Shown here piece by piece: positions 52,401-59,458 of a stretch of DNA of 64,000 nt. The position numbers and the translations under genes are program-made. The notes under the pieces are model-generated. The model searched no databases, had not been told where the DNA came from, and worked only from the letters and a program-made list of their open reading frames with translations. Numbering within the stretch: the first letter of the stretch is position 1; each line of letters begins with the position of its first letter. Source of the stretch: Sciurus carolinensis (Eukaryota; Chordata; Mammalia; Rodentia; Sciuridae); contig NC_062224.1 in NCBI RefSeq assembly GCF_902686445.1, positions 50,529,156 to 50,593,155 on the forward strand, in the 5' to 3' direction.

Positions 52401-55400
52401 CAAAAACAAAACTAAATAAATAATATTTTAAAAGAAAAAAAGGAGAAAGAAAAAATGTAATTAAGAAAACGAATGATGATCCAAATTGAAAAAGAAATAA
52501 AAAAGACTACAATAAGAACTTTATATGGAACATGAACAGTATAATACACCTAGAAACCACCAAAAGGACTTCCTCATATTAACTGAGGTTTGGATTAAAA
52601 CAGAAAATTAAGAGGTCATCTAGTGACAATCAATGCAGAACAAAACCTCAAAACTGTCCTTGTCAGATTCCTGTCTGAGAAGTAATAATCACATCTCTTC
52701 AGGAAATATCCCACACCAAGTTTAGACAGATATGCATTGCTTTCTAAAACTGAAATCTGCCTCCCCAAAATTCTTCCCATTGACTGGTTCTCTTTTAAAA
52801 AAACCACAGAGAACATTCAATACCTCACCAAAATTCAATGTATTTTTTTAAATATATGTGCTAATTCGTCTCTTTGCTAAGTATTCCAAATTTATTCCCC
52901 TATTTTCACATGGTGACTTCTAGAGTCAGTCATCATTACTCTGAAGGTTTCCTTCTCTGTAATGTCCACTCTAAAAATATGGAGTATGGAACTAACAACT
53001 AATTAATACTGCAAATGTATTGTCAGTGAGAAGCACAATACCCTACTCTGACCTAAGTGTCACACTCTGTACTAAACATTGCCACACTGTGTACTAATAT
53101 TCAGCCCTACCCACAACCAGACACACACAAAACATGGAGACTGCTGAGGACTCAACAAAGATTAAGGATAAGTAAGCAACTGAGTCAATCACAAATTTTA
53201 AAAAACCAAACAGAATGAAAGAATTTGAGCTAGTTATTACTTTAAAACACTGTTTAAAATTGAGGGTTATTAATTAACCAAGTTATGAGAATTATGCAAT
53301 ATTTTTCTAAATACCAATTTACATGGCTAATTCTCATCTATCTGGGACTATATGACAGTGATTCTGCCTAAAGGAAAGGTAATAAACTATCTGACTTCAA
53401 GACAGTGTGAGAATTCTATTATTCTAATTTTTAAAATAAACTTGCATACAAAAAAAACTTTTTGAGACAGAGACCAAAAGGGATAACAATGAAAAAACTA
53501 TCTTCCAAGTCCTCTTTTACAATGTAAATAGAGGTTCCTTAAGTGAGGGTAGAAATCACATCTTCCCCACATTATATGGGGATATATGGGGATATGGTGT
53601 TTAAATCATATCTACTAACCAGTTAACAATGACTTAACAAAATTCAATCTCACAAAAAGACCAAGTTTTTACAAGTATTTTGTCTTTAATTAAAACTTTT
53701 CAATGTTCAGTACAGATATAAAGCAAGTTCTAATCTATAAAACATTTTCTACATCAAAAAATAATAAAATTCTCAAATATGAGTGATGTGAGATTTTAAA
53801 TATTTTCTAATTAATGCATATTCATTTTAGATTAATTTTTAAATGTAACAGATTTTCATTAAAAAGAGCTCATAAAGATAATGAAAACTATAAATATACC
53901 ATTTTAAAAACTCTTAGCAATATGTAAGACCTTTCTGAGTATGGCACTCAAGGTCAAAAACACAATAAAAATGCATGTTTGATATGATTATGTACAAATT
54001 TTAAACTTCTGTATGTCAAAAACAAGTGACAGATTGATAAAAAAAGACAAGTCCCATATGTACATCTGAAATGTACTTAGGTAAACAGATTAACATCTTT
54101 AACACACAGATATGTTGAGTCATAAATCAATAAAAAGACCATTTCACAAGAGAAAAATACAATTCACACAAAAAGAGATGTCAGTGGCCACTGAACACAT
54201 AAAACATGTTCAGTTCTAATAATCACTAATAAAAAGTTGGAAATTATAACAAGTCCTTTTTCATCAGTTTGGCAAAATATTTAAAATAACAATACTGCTT
54301 TCATATTGCCAAAGGCTAAAATATTTAAAGATGAAGAGTTGACAGCATTGTTAGGAAAATGCTACTTTTATAAACTTAGTTGAAGTGTAAATTAGAAGAG
54401 CTTCTTTGTAGGATAATTTGACATACCATCACAAATTAAGAAAAAAATTTTAATTAAATGGACACACACTTTTACTAGAAATTCTTTTTTCTAGGAAACT
54501 GTCTTATCGATTAACTCATACAAATATATCAAGGAATATATAAAAAGATGTTCGCTTAAGTATTATTTATAAAAGCAAACAACTGGAAATAAATCACATC
54601 CATAAAAGGTTAATTTAATAAATTAACCACTTCTTAAAACAATACCTAAATTTACTAAGTGATTGCTATTAAGTACTCTTATTTTTACGCCTTACCTTCA
54701 TTTGTTATCTCATTTAATCACAAAAATCTTAAGAGGTAGGCCCTATTATACTCATTCATACAAAAGGAAATCAGGCAGGGCATGGTGGTACACACCTGTA
54801 ATCCTAGTTATATGGGAGGTTAAGGCAGGAGGATTCCAAGTTTAAGGTAGCCAATTAGCAAGGTCCCTAAGCAACTTAGTGATACTGTGTCTCAAAATGA
54901 AAAATAAAAAAGGACTGGGGATGTAGTTCAGGGGTAAAGTACACCTGGGTTTAACCCCCAGTGAGCACCCCCACCAAAAAAAAAAAAAAAAAAAAGAAAA
55001 TCAGGAATTAGGAAGTCTGGGTAACTTGCCCAATGTAAAAATTTTCATATACACTGTACACACACGCACACACACACAGAGTCTTCAGAATGTATTTTTA
55101 AGTGAAAAGAGTGAGGCACAAAAGCATATAAAAAACCTCATTTGTGTGAAAGGGAAGAAAAAGTATACACTTGCATACTGATGATGGTGTAAGTGAATGA
55201 CTCTAGCAGGAATGAGAACAGACTGGAGGGTGGGGTGGGTATGGGGGACAGAAGATAAGAAGAAAAGACATTTTTGTTTTATACCTTCTCTATAGTTTGA
55301 ATTCTTTAAATCACATAGCTCAATTTTGTAAGTAAAATAATAGGATATGGGCAAACACTACAGGGAAGAATATAAATACTACAGGGAAGAATATAAATAG

Positions 55401-58400
55401 TGGCATAACACATCTAACATCTACAAAGCTATTTGGTAAATATGTATAAAAAAATCTTAAAAACATACAATGTCTTTGCCTTAGAAACAAATCATGCTTC
55501 CAGAAACTTTCCAAAGGAAATAATCACACATTATTATTCTTGCAATGATGTCTGTACAAGAATGTTCATCTCGTATTATTTATAACAGGGAAATGCTGAA
55601 GCAACCTAAATGACAATTAAGAAAGAAATGGTAGGGCTGGGGACATAGCTCAGTTGGTAGAGTGCTTGCCTTGCAAGCACAAGGCCCTGGGTTCAATCCC
55701 TAGCACTGAAAAAAAAAAAAAAAAAAAAAGAAAGAAATGGTTGGGCTAGGGTTGTGGCTCAGTGGAAGAGGGCTTGCCTAGCATGTGTGAAGCACTGGTT
55801 CAATCCTCGGCACCACATGTAAATAGATAAAGGTCCATCAACGACTAAAAAATATTAAAAAAAAAAAAAGAAAAAGAAAAATGGTTTTAAAAAATTGTAC
55901 AGCTCACTATAATTTAATCTGGAAAGATACACCAGTAAGTAAGGGAGAGAAGGGCAGGTAGCAAATTAATATTTAAAGTAATTTAGACAAAAAAATTTTA
56001 AGTATAATTATTCAAAATACATGAATTTAATTACACTTATTTAGAATGTTTATGTGCTTACTGTTCAAAATGTATGACACACTCTTTTAAAAAAGTAAGA
56101 ATATGGGCTGGGGAGATAGCTACTCGGTAGAGTGCTTGCCTTGCATGCACAAGGCCCTGGGTTCGATCCCCAGCACCAAAAAAAAAAAAAAAAAAAAAGA
56201 ATATTATCGAGAAAAGAAACAGGTTATTTTACAACCTCATGAAGAAAGCTGTCTTGCTTGCACAGGATTTTTAGATTAATAGGTCATTTTATATGAGAAA
56301 TAATAACACATAACTCATGTAAACATGGAAAAATTTTTTCCCATAAAATACTCATATATAAACTTACCTCTTGCCTAGAAAGAGTCATGGGTAATTTTTC
56401 CTCTGCCAGTTCAAGTTCTAATACTGGATTTGATGAAGTTAGGGGCTTCTGATCCTCCTCTTTTGGCTGTATCTATATTAAGAACCAAAAGAAATTTAGT
56501 TTTTAAAACACAGCTAATATTTATAATTCTGTCACCTTAGCTAATCATGGAAATTAAATAAATTTCAGTACTGAAGGTTTTCTAAGTGTTTCTCTGAGGA
56601 AAGAAGTTATAATAGATGTGCATGCTTTTAGGAGCTTATCAAACAGATCCATATCAGGAACACCACAAGTAGAAAGCATGCACATGGAAGACAGCATTCT
56701 TGCTATAAAAGACTAACATAACCATAATGATTTCCAAAATCAAAACTCAACATTGGTGGGCTGGTATTGTGGCTCAGTGGTAGAGTGCTTGCCTAGCAGG
56801 TGTGAGCCACTGGGTTTGATCCTCAGCAACACAAATAAATTAAAGGTATTATGTCCATCTACAACTAAAAATATTAAAAAAAAAAAAAACTCAACATTGC
56901 TGAAATTTGCACTCAATTTCTCTCCAAATTCAAAAAAAAAAAGTACTTTTTTCTTTAAAACAACCAATTTGCTTCTCCTTTTTGTCAAAATCATCTTATA
57001 AGGTTATCTGATTGTTGCTCAGCTTTAAAATGGAGAATAAAGAGAAGAACTACTTTCCACAGAAATCTGTGATGCTTCAAGCTCTAGTTTTTTCCTATTT
57101 TGCCTTTTGAATATTATTATTCCAACTGCAGAGAAATCACTATTGGACAAGTAGAAAAATTCCAAAGGTAATGCAGAATTGACCCACAAACTGAGCTAAA
57201 TTCTTGTAGAAAAACAATGAAAAATGGTATACTGTACACATGCCACTTAAGGAAAGAGTGACATTCTTATTCACATGAACCCAAAGGGGAATGGGGTGAG
57301 AATCAAATAAATTTTCTCAAATCTGCTGCCCAAATCACTGACTGAGTAACTTAGAAGCACCACTGTGTGGTCTATTAAAATACTGAAACAAGTTTTCCCA
57401 TCTAACAAGAAGACAAATTCTAAAATACTGAATGTAGAAAAATCTAAAATACTGAGAGGAGAAATAAGAGTAAAAGGATCATAAAAGCAATCAGCATTAA
57501 GAAACTCACAATTTTAAAAAGCTATAGTGGTAAAAAAAAATGCTATAGTGGTAAAAAATTATGTAATGCATGACCTTGTAGTTTACGGCTAAAGGCTAGA
57601 TTTATCCTAGTTGACAATGAAGTAAAAGACTAAACTTTCATATTTTAACAGAACAAATCAAATCAGGACCAAGCCTTAAAAATAGTAATTAGTTCCTATA
57701 AAGAAAAAGAAAAAAAAAAAAAAAAAGCAATGGATACAATATTGTCACTACTACCAAGAATGAACTACTAAAAATATCTTCAAAAAGAAAAACCTGTGAT
57801 TTCTTCTTAAGCAAAAACCTGTGATTTCTTCAACAGGTATTTCTCAAAAACCTCAGGACTAAAAGCATTTTTAATTATATAATGGTGGTTAATAGCTCTG
57901 GGGAAAAGATCTAAGACATTTTGTCAACTAGACTCAAAGTTACAAATAGTATCTTTACAGTAATTATTTCCCTTCAGTGCTTGCTTTCTTTTATATAAGC
58001 AAAAAAGCCCTCCCACAGCACTGAGACAATCTATGCAAAGCAAAAACTGCCACTTTATTAAATTTTTTCCCTACCTTATCAAGAAGTGGGAAAAGTTCAA
58101 ATTTAGAGATCTGGAAATGCAACAAGTTAGCAGACTAAATTCATGGTAAGGGATTCTGACTCCAGGTCAAGCTTTAGTTAGGCAATTTTGGGCAAGCAAA
58201 AACTGGGAAATTATCTTTCTGAACATGATGCTCAACATTTATTCACATAAAACTTATCTTAACTTCCTAAACTAGAAGCAAATGAAATCAGTATCTTAAT
58301 GGGAAATGGATCAAGATGCAAATATAAGCTTTCATATGTAAAAATCTCAAAAGAAATATTAACTATATTTTTCTTTAATATGTGCCCTTCCAACCCTACA

Positions 58401-59458
58401 AAATAAAGCCAAATGCATATACGTAACATTTTCATTCCCCATGCTTCCTTCTAGAAAAGTTATGCCATGTAAACTAATTTCTAGAATCTTCCCTATTACA
58501 TGCACAAGAGTATTATTCTATATTGATGTTTTATGAGTGAAAAGTTGATTTCAAATAGTATTTGATAGAACCTCTTAACTGTGAGTTAAAATTATTAAAC
58601 AAAATAGAGTTTAAAAAAAATAACTTAAACATAACTTCTCCACCTCATAGCATTAACCCCTCCCAATAAAACCCCCAGCACATTATCAACTGGCAATTTG
58701 AAAAATAATTTCAATCATGCTTCTAAAACATACAAGTAAAGCCTTTCAGACAACTCATTTGTTTCTAAACAATATTTCAAAATTACATTTTCTATTCAAT
58801 AGACTAAGCAGTATCTGAAATGTTATATACCTTATTACAATAAAAGCATATACATGTACATGGTGCTATATTGCAGGCAGAGTTACTAAGGGCCCAAAAG
58901 GAATTATTAACAATGCAAACATAAAACCAATGGCTGAAAAATATGCCGGAGAAAGCAGGGGAAATGCCACTGCTAACATCATTGCTGCTTAAGGATTAAA
59001 ATAAACTGAACTCTTCTGAGATACAGTTTTATTGGGAGAGGTGAGGGAGAGAAGTGGTGGTGGAGAGGAAAATAAGGCAGCATCAGATCAAGGACTTAAT
59101 TTTTAAAAAAGGTCAAGCTTTGATCTCAAGCCACTTCATGCTGTCCACAAAAAGCCAAACCATTCCGAGCCAAAAGTCATGCATATGTTTTCCTAAATTC
59201 AATAATTTTTTAAAAAAAGCAAAACAAAAAAACTCATACCTCTCCAGATGGCTTCTCACTTATAGGCTAATGTGTAACATTGATAAATTGAACAGAGATC
59301 AATAATTTTGTCATTTAACAATAGCTATATAAATTTAAACTCAGAAATTTACAATTTGATATAAAAGCTGACATTCATACCTTATAGCCACATCTTTCAA
59401 AATATGCCTCCTCCTCTTTTTTCACAAGTTCACTACGTCGGAAATATTTTTTATTTTC
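24667..59458 (-). CDS. PRPF18: PRPF18, pre-mRNA-splicing factor 18 (exons 2-10)
   Basis: PRPF18 (Prp18) acts in the second catalytic step of nuclear pre-mRNA splicing, working with SLU7 in the U5-containing spliceosome to settle 3' splice-site choice and exon ligation. Nine coding exons lie on the reverse strand at 59,381-59,458, 56,368-56,472, 51,290-51,403, 49,537-49,683, 47,472-47,540, 45,853-45,993, 45,652-45,723, 43,064-43,219 and 24,667-24,747. They give 320 residues, which with 22 from the missing exon 1 equals the 342 expected. Order of regions: charged N-terminus, splicing-factor motif region (about residues 76-121, [20 protein letters not shown]), acidic linker (about 140-170), then the helical Prp18 domain (about 190-340) with [16 protein letters not shown] and the conserved loop region [17 protein letters not shown]. 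It ends CVEYNAL. All introns are GT-AG and phase 0. No stop or frameshift is seen, so it looks functional. Possible changes from the recalled human protein are FRRSELV for FKRSELA in exon 2. Confidence 0.97.
24850..25570 (+). repeat. Ancient L1/HAL1-type fragment
   Basis: AACTCCACTTCAAAGTATAAC, GAAGCAACCCAAATTCCCTT, TGGACTATTTTACAGCAGTA and CATACAGCATAATACCACTT follow the order of an old L1 3' region. It lies in PRPF18 intron 9, antisense. Confidence 0.6.
25880..25948 (+). repeat. ID SINE fragment with AAAC tail
   Basis: GGCACTTGCCTAGCATGCCT and GGTCACCAGCACTATAAACA are the 3' part of an ID element, ending in (CAAA)n. Confidence 0.65.
26206..26596 (+). mobile_element. MaLR-type LTR
   Basis: It starts TGTTATAGTCTGGATCTGGG and carries AAGGCTCATGTGTTGAAGGT, GAGCTGCCTCTGCCACACAC and AACCAAAATAAATCTTTCCT before a diverged end. 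It is an older relative of the MaLR LTR at 14,229. Non-coding. Confidence 0.75.
26685..27990 (+). mobile_element. 5'-truncated L1 (ORF2 end plus 3'UTR)
   Basis: Starts inside ORF2 (ACCTCTTACTAGACAAAGGA). Broken frames at 26,786-27,031 and 27,287-27,562 encode L1 ORF2 C-terminal sequence. The second carries the C-terminal cysteine motif CX3CX7HX4C ([18 protein letters not shown]). The 3'UTR contains G-rich runs (27,760-27,822) and ends TGTACAATGAATCAAAATGC ... AATAAA with an A tail. It lies in PRPF18 intron 9, antisense. It cannot be active. Confidence 0.9.
28360..28560 (-). repeat. L2 3'-end relic
   Basis: TCTTCATTCAGCGCTTACAA, TGTGCTGGGCACTGTTCTAG and GATAAATGCTATGGAGAAAA read as the reversed 3' end of L2. 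Confidence 0.6.
28561..29584. other. PRPF18 intron 9, no recognised feature
   Basis: I see no exon, RNA gene or named repeat. The C-run and T-run near 29,288-29,328 are low complexity. Confidence 0.5.
29585..29770 (+). repeat. MIR SINE relic
   Basis: TCTATCTGTGTGACCTTGAG, TATGCCTCAGTTTCTCTACT and GTACTGACTGATGGTTCAGA follow forward MIR order. Confidence 0.75.
31299..31421 (+). repeat. Imperfect tandem units in L1 5'UTR
   Basis: Units begin GGACCCCC, GGATCCTG, GGACCCCT and GGACCTCC at 31,299, 31,330, 31,366 and 31,400. Each of the first three ends in CTCCA and they are 31, 36 and 34 bp long. This is C-rich sequence just upstream of the ORF1 leader. Confidence 0.7.
32117..33075 (+). pseudogene. 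L1 ORF1 (RNA-binding protein), frameshifted
   Basis: ORF1p is the trimeric nucleic-acid-binding protein of the L1 particle. The first 84 codons (32,117-32,371) hold a charged N-terminus and the start of the coiled coil. A frame change near 32,368-32,376 then moves the reading to a 232-codon frame (32,377-33,075). This second part has the rest of the coiled coil ([20 protein letters not shown]), the RRM-like segment ([14 protein letters not shown]) and the C-terminal domain ([17 protein letters not shown] to [17 protein letters not shown]). The sum is close to a normal ORF1p of about 320-340 residues, so one small indel is the main lesion. Confidence 0.9.
33190..36974 (+). pseudogene. L1 ORF2 (endonuclease / reverse transcriptase), multiply broken
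   Basis: ORF2p nicks target DNA and copies RNA into it. Endonuclease-type sequence is seen at 33,339-33,605 ([17 protein letters not shown]). Reverse-transcriptase landmarks follow: [20 protein letters not shown] near 34,567, [13 protein letters not shown] near 34,958, and LFADDM-type sequence at 35,248-35,265, the catalytic F-A-D-D box. The C-terminal part is at 36,594-36,974 ([20 protein letters not shown]). These pieces lie in different frames separated by stops, so no full protein can be made. Confidence 0.88.
37421..37490 (+). repeat. (TG)n(AG)n compound microsatellite
   Basis: An interrupted TG tract passes directly into an AG tract of about 17 units. It is likely length-variable. Confidence 0.95.
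37660..37880 (+). repeat. A run and MIR SINE relic
   Basis: An A run at 37,664-37,685 is followed by GGCTCTGGAGTCAGGTAAAT, GAGTGACCTTGAGCAAATTC and CTATCTGCAAAATGGTGGAT in forward MIR order. Confidence 0.75.
37881..41060. other. PRPF18 intron 9, mostly unique sequence
   Basis: No exon, RNA gene or clear named repeat is seen apart from an A run at 38,238-38,254. It is AT-rich with short meaningless frames. Confidence 0.5.
41063..42200 (-). pseudogene. Retrocopy-like 3'UTR end with poly(A) signal and A tract
   Basis: On the reverse strand an AT-rich, non-coding stretch ends with AATAAA (41,097-41,092), 18 bases, then a genomic run of 11 A (41,073-41,063). That is the layout of a processed-transcript insertion, here lacking any recognisable coding part. 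The source gene is unknown and no flanking target duplication was found. An alternative is a genuine minor PRPF18 3' end in intron 9 with an A-rich genomic downstream. Confidence 0.45.
41095..41192 (-). repeat. Copy B of a local duplication (partner at 42,382)
   Basis: Shares the 20-base core CACTTCACCCTGTCTTCCAT, a preceding TTTCAGTG and a following T-rich/TTATTTAGTG-like segment with 42,382-42,462. Similarity is moderate outside the core. Confidence 0.6.
42202..42331 (+). mobile_element. ID SINE, tailed type, with target duplication
   Basis: tRNA-like head GGTTGTGGCTCAGTGGTAGA, B box GGGTTCGATTC, then a non-tRNA tail AAATAAAGGTCCATCAACAA and an A run. The 8-bp direct repeat GCAAGTTA flanks it at 42,194-42,201 and 42,332-42,339. 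Confidence 0.9.
42382..42462 (-). repeat. Copy A of a local duplication (partner at 41,095)
   Basis: See the partner copy about 1.28 kb away in the same orientation. This copy lacks the AATAAA-plus-A-tract ending. Confidence 0.6.
42534..42997 (+). mobile_element. Tigger-type (TcMar) non-autonomous DNA transposon
   Basis: The left end CAGAAGTCCTCCCTCATCTG and right end CACAGGTAAGAGGTTCTACTG are imperfect inverted repeats. Internal sequence CTTTCCGCAGTTTCAGCTGC and GGATCTTGGAAGGTATCTCC matches Tigger-family sub-terminal sequence. It contains an AG-rich run at 42,755-42,777. No transposase frame remains. It lies 66 bp from the donor side of PRPF18 exon 9. Confidence 0.75.
43064..43219 (-). CDS. 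PRPF18: PRPF18 exon 9 (residues 265-316)
   Basis: 156 nt encode [20 protein letters not shown], then [20 protein letters not shown] and [12 protein letters not shown]. It includes the most conserved loop of the family, which in the yeast protein is needed for the second splicing step. Acceptor CCTTTCAG, donor CAG^GTAAGC. Confidence 0.97.
43475..43668 (+). repeat. B1-dID SINE
   Basis: 7SL-like half (GTGTGGTGGCACAGCCTGGA) plus degenerate ID (GGGCTGGGGATGTAGTTCAG, GGGTTCAATCCCTGG) with A-rich tail. Confidence 0.85.
44221..45651. other. PRPF18 intron 8, no recognised repeat
   Basis: The stretch at 44,802-45,188 is richer in C and G than its surroundings and open for 128 codons on the plus strand. 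The translation has no recognised domain and is not judged coding. Confidence 0.45.
45652..45723 (-). CDS. PRPF18: PRPF18 exon 8 (residues 241-264)
   Basis: 72 nt encode [20 protein letters not shown] then EYVK. Acceptor TCTTTTCCAG, donor AAG^GTAAAT. Confidence 0.97.
45853..45993 (-). CDS. PRPF18: PRPF18 exon 7 (residues 194-240)
   Basis: 141 nt encode [20 protein letters not shown] through [13 protein letters not shown], the first helices of the Prp18 domain. Acceptor TTTCAACAG, donor AGG^GTGAGG. The exon is separated from exon 8 by only 129 bp. Confidence 0.97.
47087..47221 (+). mobile_element. ID SINE, tailed type, with 13-bp target duplication
   Basis: GAGTTGTGGCTCAGTGGTAG head, GGGTTTGATCC B box and tail AAGGTATTATGTCCACCTAT. 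The direct repeat AAATTAAGCAATT occurs at 47,074-47,086 and 47,222-47,234 without mismatch. Confidence 0.93.
47472..47540 (-). CDS. PRPF18: PRPF18 exon 6 (residues 171-193)
   Basis: 69 nt encode [20 protein letters not shown] then FLK, the entry to the Prp18 domain. Acceptor TTTTCCTTCAG, donor AAG^GTGTGT. It is too short to stand out as an open frame. Confidence 0.96.
47706..47741 (+). repeat. (AAAC)n simple repeat
   Basis: ACAAACGAACAAACAAACAA-type run in PRPF18 intron 5. Confidence 0.9.
47831..48060 (+). mobile_element. B1-dID SINE with near-perfect target duplication
   Basis: ACCGGGCATGGTGGAGCATG head and degenerate ID right half, long A tail. GACAATGGG before and GATAATGGG after the element are a one-mismatch direct repeat. 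Confidence 0.9.
48620..48990 (+). repeat. Ancient L1/HAL1-type fragment
   Basis: CTCACATGCTGCTGGTGGAG, GCTGGGAACAATCTAGCTGC and AACAGCATGAAGTGAAAAAA follow L1 3'-region order, diverged. Confidence 0.6.
49039..49240 (+). repeat. B1-dID SINE
   Basis: GCCAGGCATGATGTCAGATA head, then TCTGGGGATGTAGCTTAGTG and GCCCTGGATTCAATC. A (TG)-rich stretch follows at 49,245-49,276. It lies about 300 bp from PRPF18 exon 5. Confidence 0.85.
49537..49683 (-). CDS. PRPF18: PRPF18 exon 5 (residues 122-170)
   Basis: 147 nt encode [20 protein letters not shown] through an acidic linker (GEEDTQND) to [10 protein letters not shown]. Acceptor TTTCTTAG, donor GAG^GTAATC. The reading frame stays open into the intron for a further 40 codons, which is not coding. 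Confidence 0.96.
50080..51180 (+). repeat. Old L1 fragment (ORF2 3' half and 3'UTR)
   Basis: ATGAAACAAGATCAGAACCT, GGAAAAGCTGATAACCAGAT, TAATAAAGGATTTATATCTA, CAATTCCACTTCTAGGTATT and TATTCTGTATCTTGATAAGG follow L1M order in the forward direction. Heavily mutated; antisense to PRPF18. Confidence 0.75.
51290..51403 (-). CDS. PRPF18: PRPF18 exon 4 (residues 84-121)
   Basis: 114 nt encode [20 protein letters not shown] through TPEVNK, the core of the splicing-factor motif shared with PRP4-type proteins. Acceptor TTCTCTATAG, donor AAG^GTAAGA. Confidence 0.96.
51404..52345. other. PRPF18 intron 3, no recognised feature
   Basis: AT-rich intronic DNA; nothing further recognised. Confidence 0.5.
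52350..52392 (+). repeat. Extreme 3' end of an L1
   Basis: GTGTACAATGAATCAAAATG then CAGTCTGTAAAAATAAA is the same terminal sequence as the L1 copies at 27,935 and 37,186. Only about 40 bases plus an A-rich tail remain. Confidence 0.75.
52400..53920. other. PRPF18 intron 3, AT-rich, no recognised feature
   Basis: A short direct duplication GGGGATATAT occurs at about 53,578-53,597. Nothing else is recognised. Confidence 0.5.
53930..55620 (+). repeat. Ancient L1/HAL1-type fragments, interrupted
   Basis: TTAAACTTCTGTATGTCAAA, AATCAATAAAAAGACCATTT, GTTGACAGCATTGTTAGGAA and GTCTGTACAAGAATGTTCAT keep the order of an old L1 end. A MIR-like piece (54,668-54,772) and a B1-dID interrupt it. Confidence 0.55.
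54777..54996 (+). repeat. B1-dID SINE
   Basis: GCAGGGCATGGTGGTACACA head, then GACTGGGGATGTAGTTCAGG and an A tail. Related GAAATCAG / GAAAATCAG sequences flank it. Confidence 0.88.
55633..55729 (+). mobile_element. ID SINE, simple poly(A) type, with target duplication
   Basis: Near-consensus tRNA-Ala-like unit: A box TAGCTCAGTTGGTAGAG, CTTGCCTTGCAAGCACAAGG and B box GGGTTCAATCC, then a plain A tail. GAAAGAAATGGT flanks it at 55,621-55,632 and 55,730-55,741, exact. Confidence 0.95.
55742..55875 (+). mobile_element. ID SINE, tailed type, directly after the previous ID
   Basis: TGGGCTAGGGTTGTGGCTCA head, tail AAAGGTCCATCAACGACTAA and A-rich end. It begins immediately after the downstream target duplication of the preceding ID, and GAAAAATGGTT after it (55,876-55,886) resembles that same target. 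Confidence 0.9.
56105..56196 (+). mobile_element. ID SINE, simple poly(A) type, with target duplication
   Basis: GGGCTGGGGAGATAGC start, CTTGCCTTGCATGCACAAGG, B box GGGTTCGATCCCCAGCACC and an A tail. AAGAATAT flanks it at 56,097-56,104 and 56,197-56,204. The A box is altered (TAGCTACTCGGTAGAG). It lies about 170 bp from PRPF18 exon 3. Confidence 0.93.
56368..56472 (-). CDS. PRPF18: PRPF18 exon 3 (residues 49-83)
   Basis: 105 nt encode [20 protein letters not shown] through LPMTLSRQE. The acceptor TTAATATAG is weak in pyrimidines and is followed six bases later by a second AG (ATACAG); its use would delete Ile-Gln in frame. Donor GAG^GTAAGT. Confidence 0.95.
56756..56885 (+). mobile_element. 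ID SINE, tailed type, with 14-bp target duplication
   Basis: GGTATTGTGGCTCAGTGGTA head, tail AAGGTATTATGTCCATCTAC. The direct repeat AAAACTCAACATTG at 56,742-56,755 and 56,886-56,899 is exact. Confidence 0.95.
56900..59380. other. PRPF18 intron 2, no recognised feature
   Basis: AT-rich intronic DNA with A runs; a short direct repeat TGCTATAGTGGTAAAAAA lies near 57,521-57,557. No exon or named repeat seen. Confidence 0.5.
59381..59458 (-). CDS. PRPF18: PRPF18 exon 2 (residues 23-48)
   Basis: 78 nt encode [20 protein letters not shown] then ERCGYK. The acceptor is CTTTGATAG and the donor AAG^GTATGA. Both ends are on codon boundaries. Confidence 0.95.

Noticed and set aside
55633..56196. tRNA-Ala genes (clear A and B boxes)
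   Set aside because: They carry poly(A) tails, flanking target duplications and lack a foldable full cloverleaf. They are ID SINEs, not tRNA genes.
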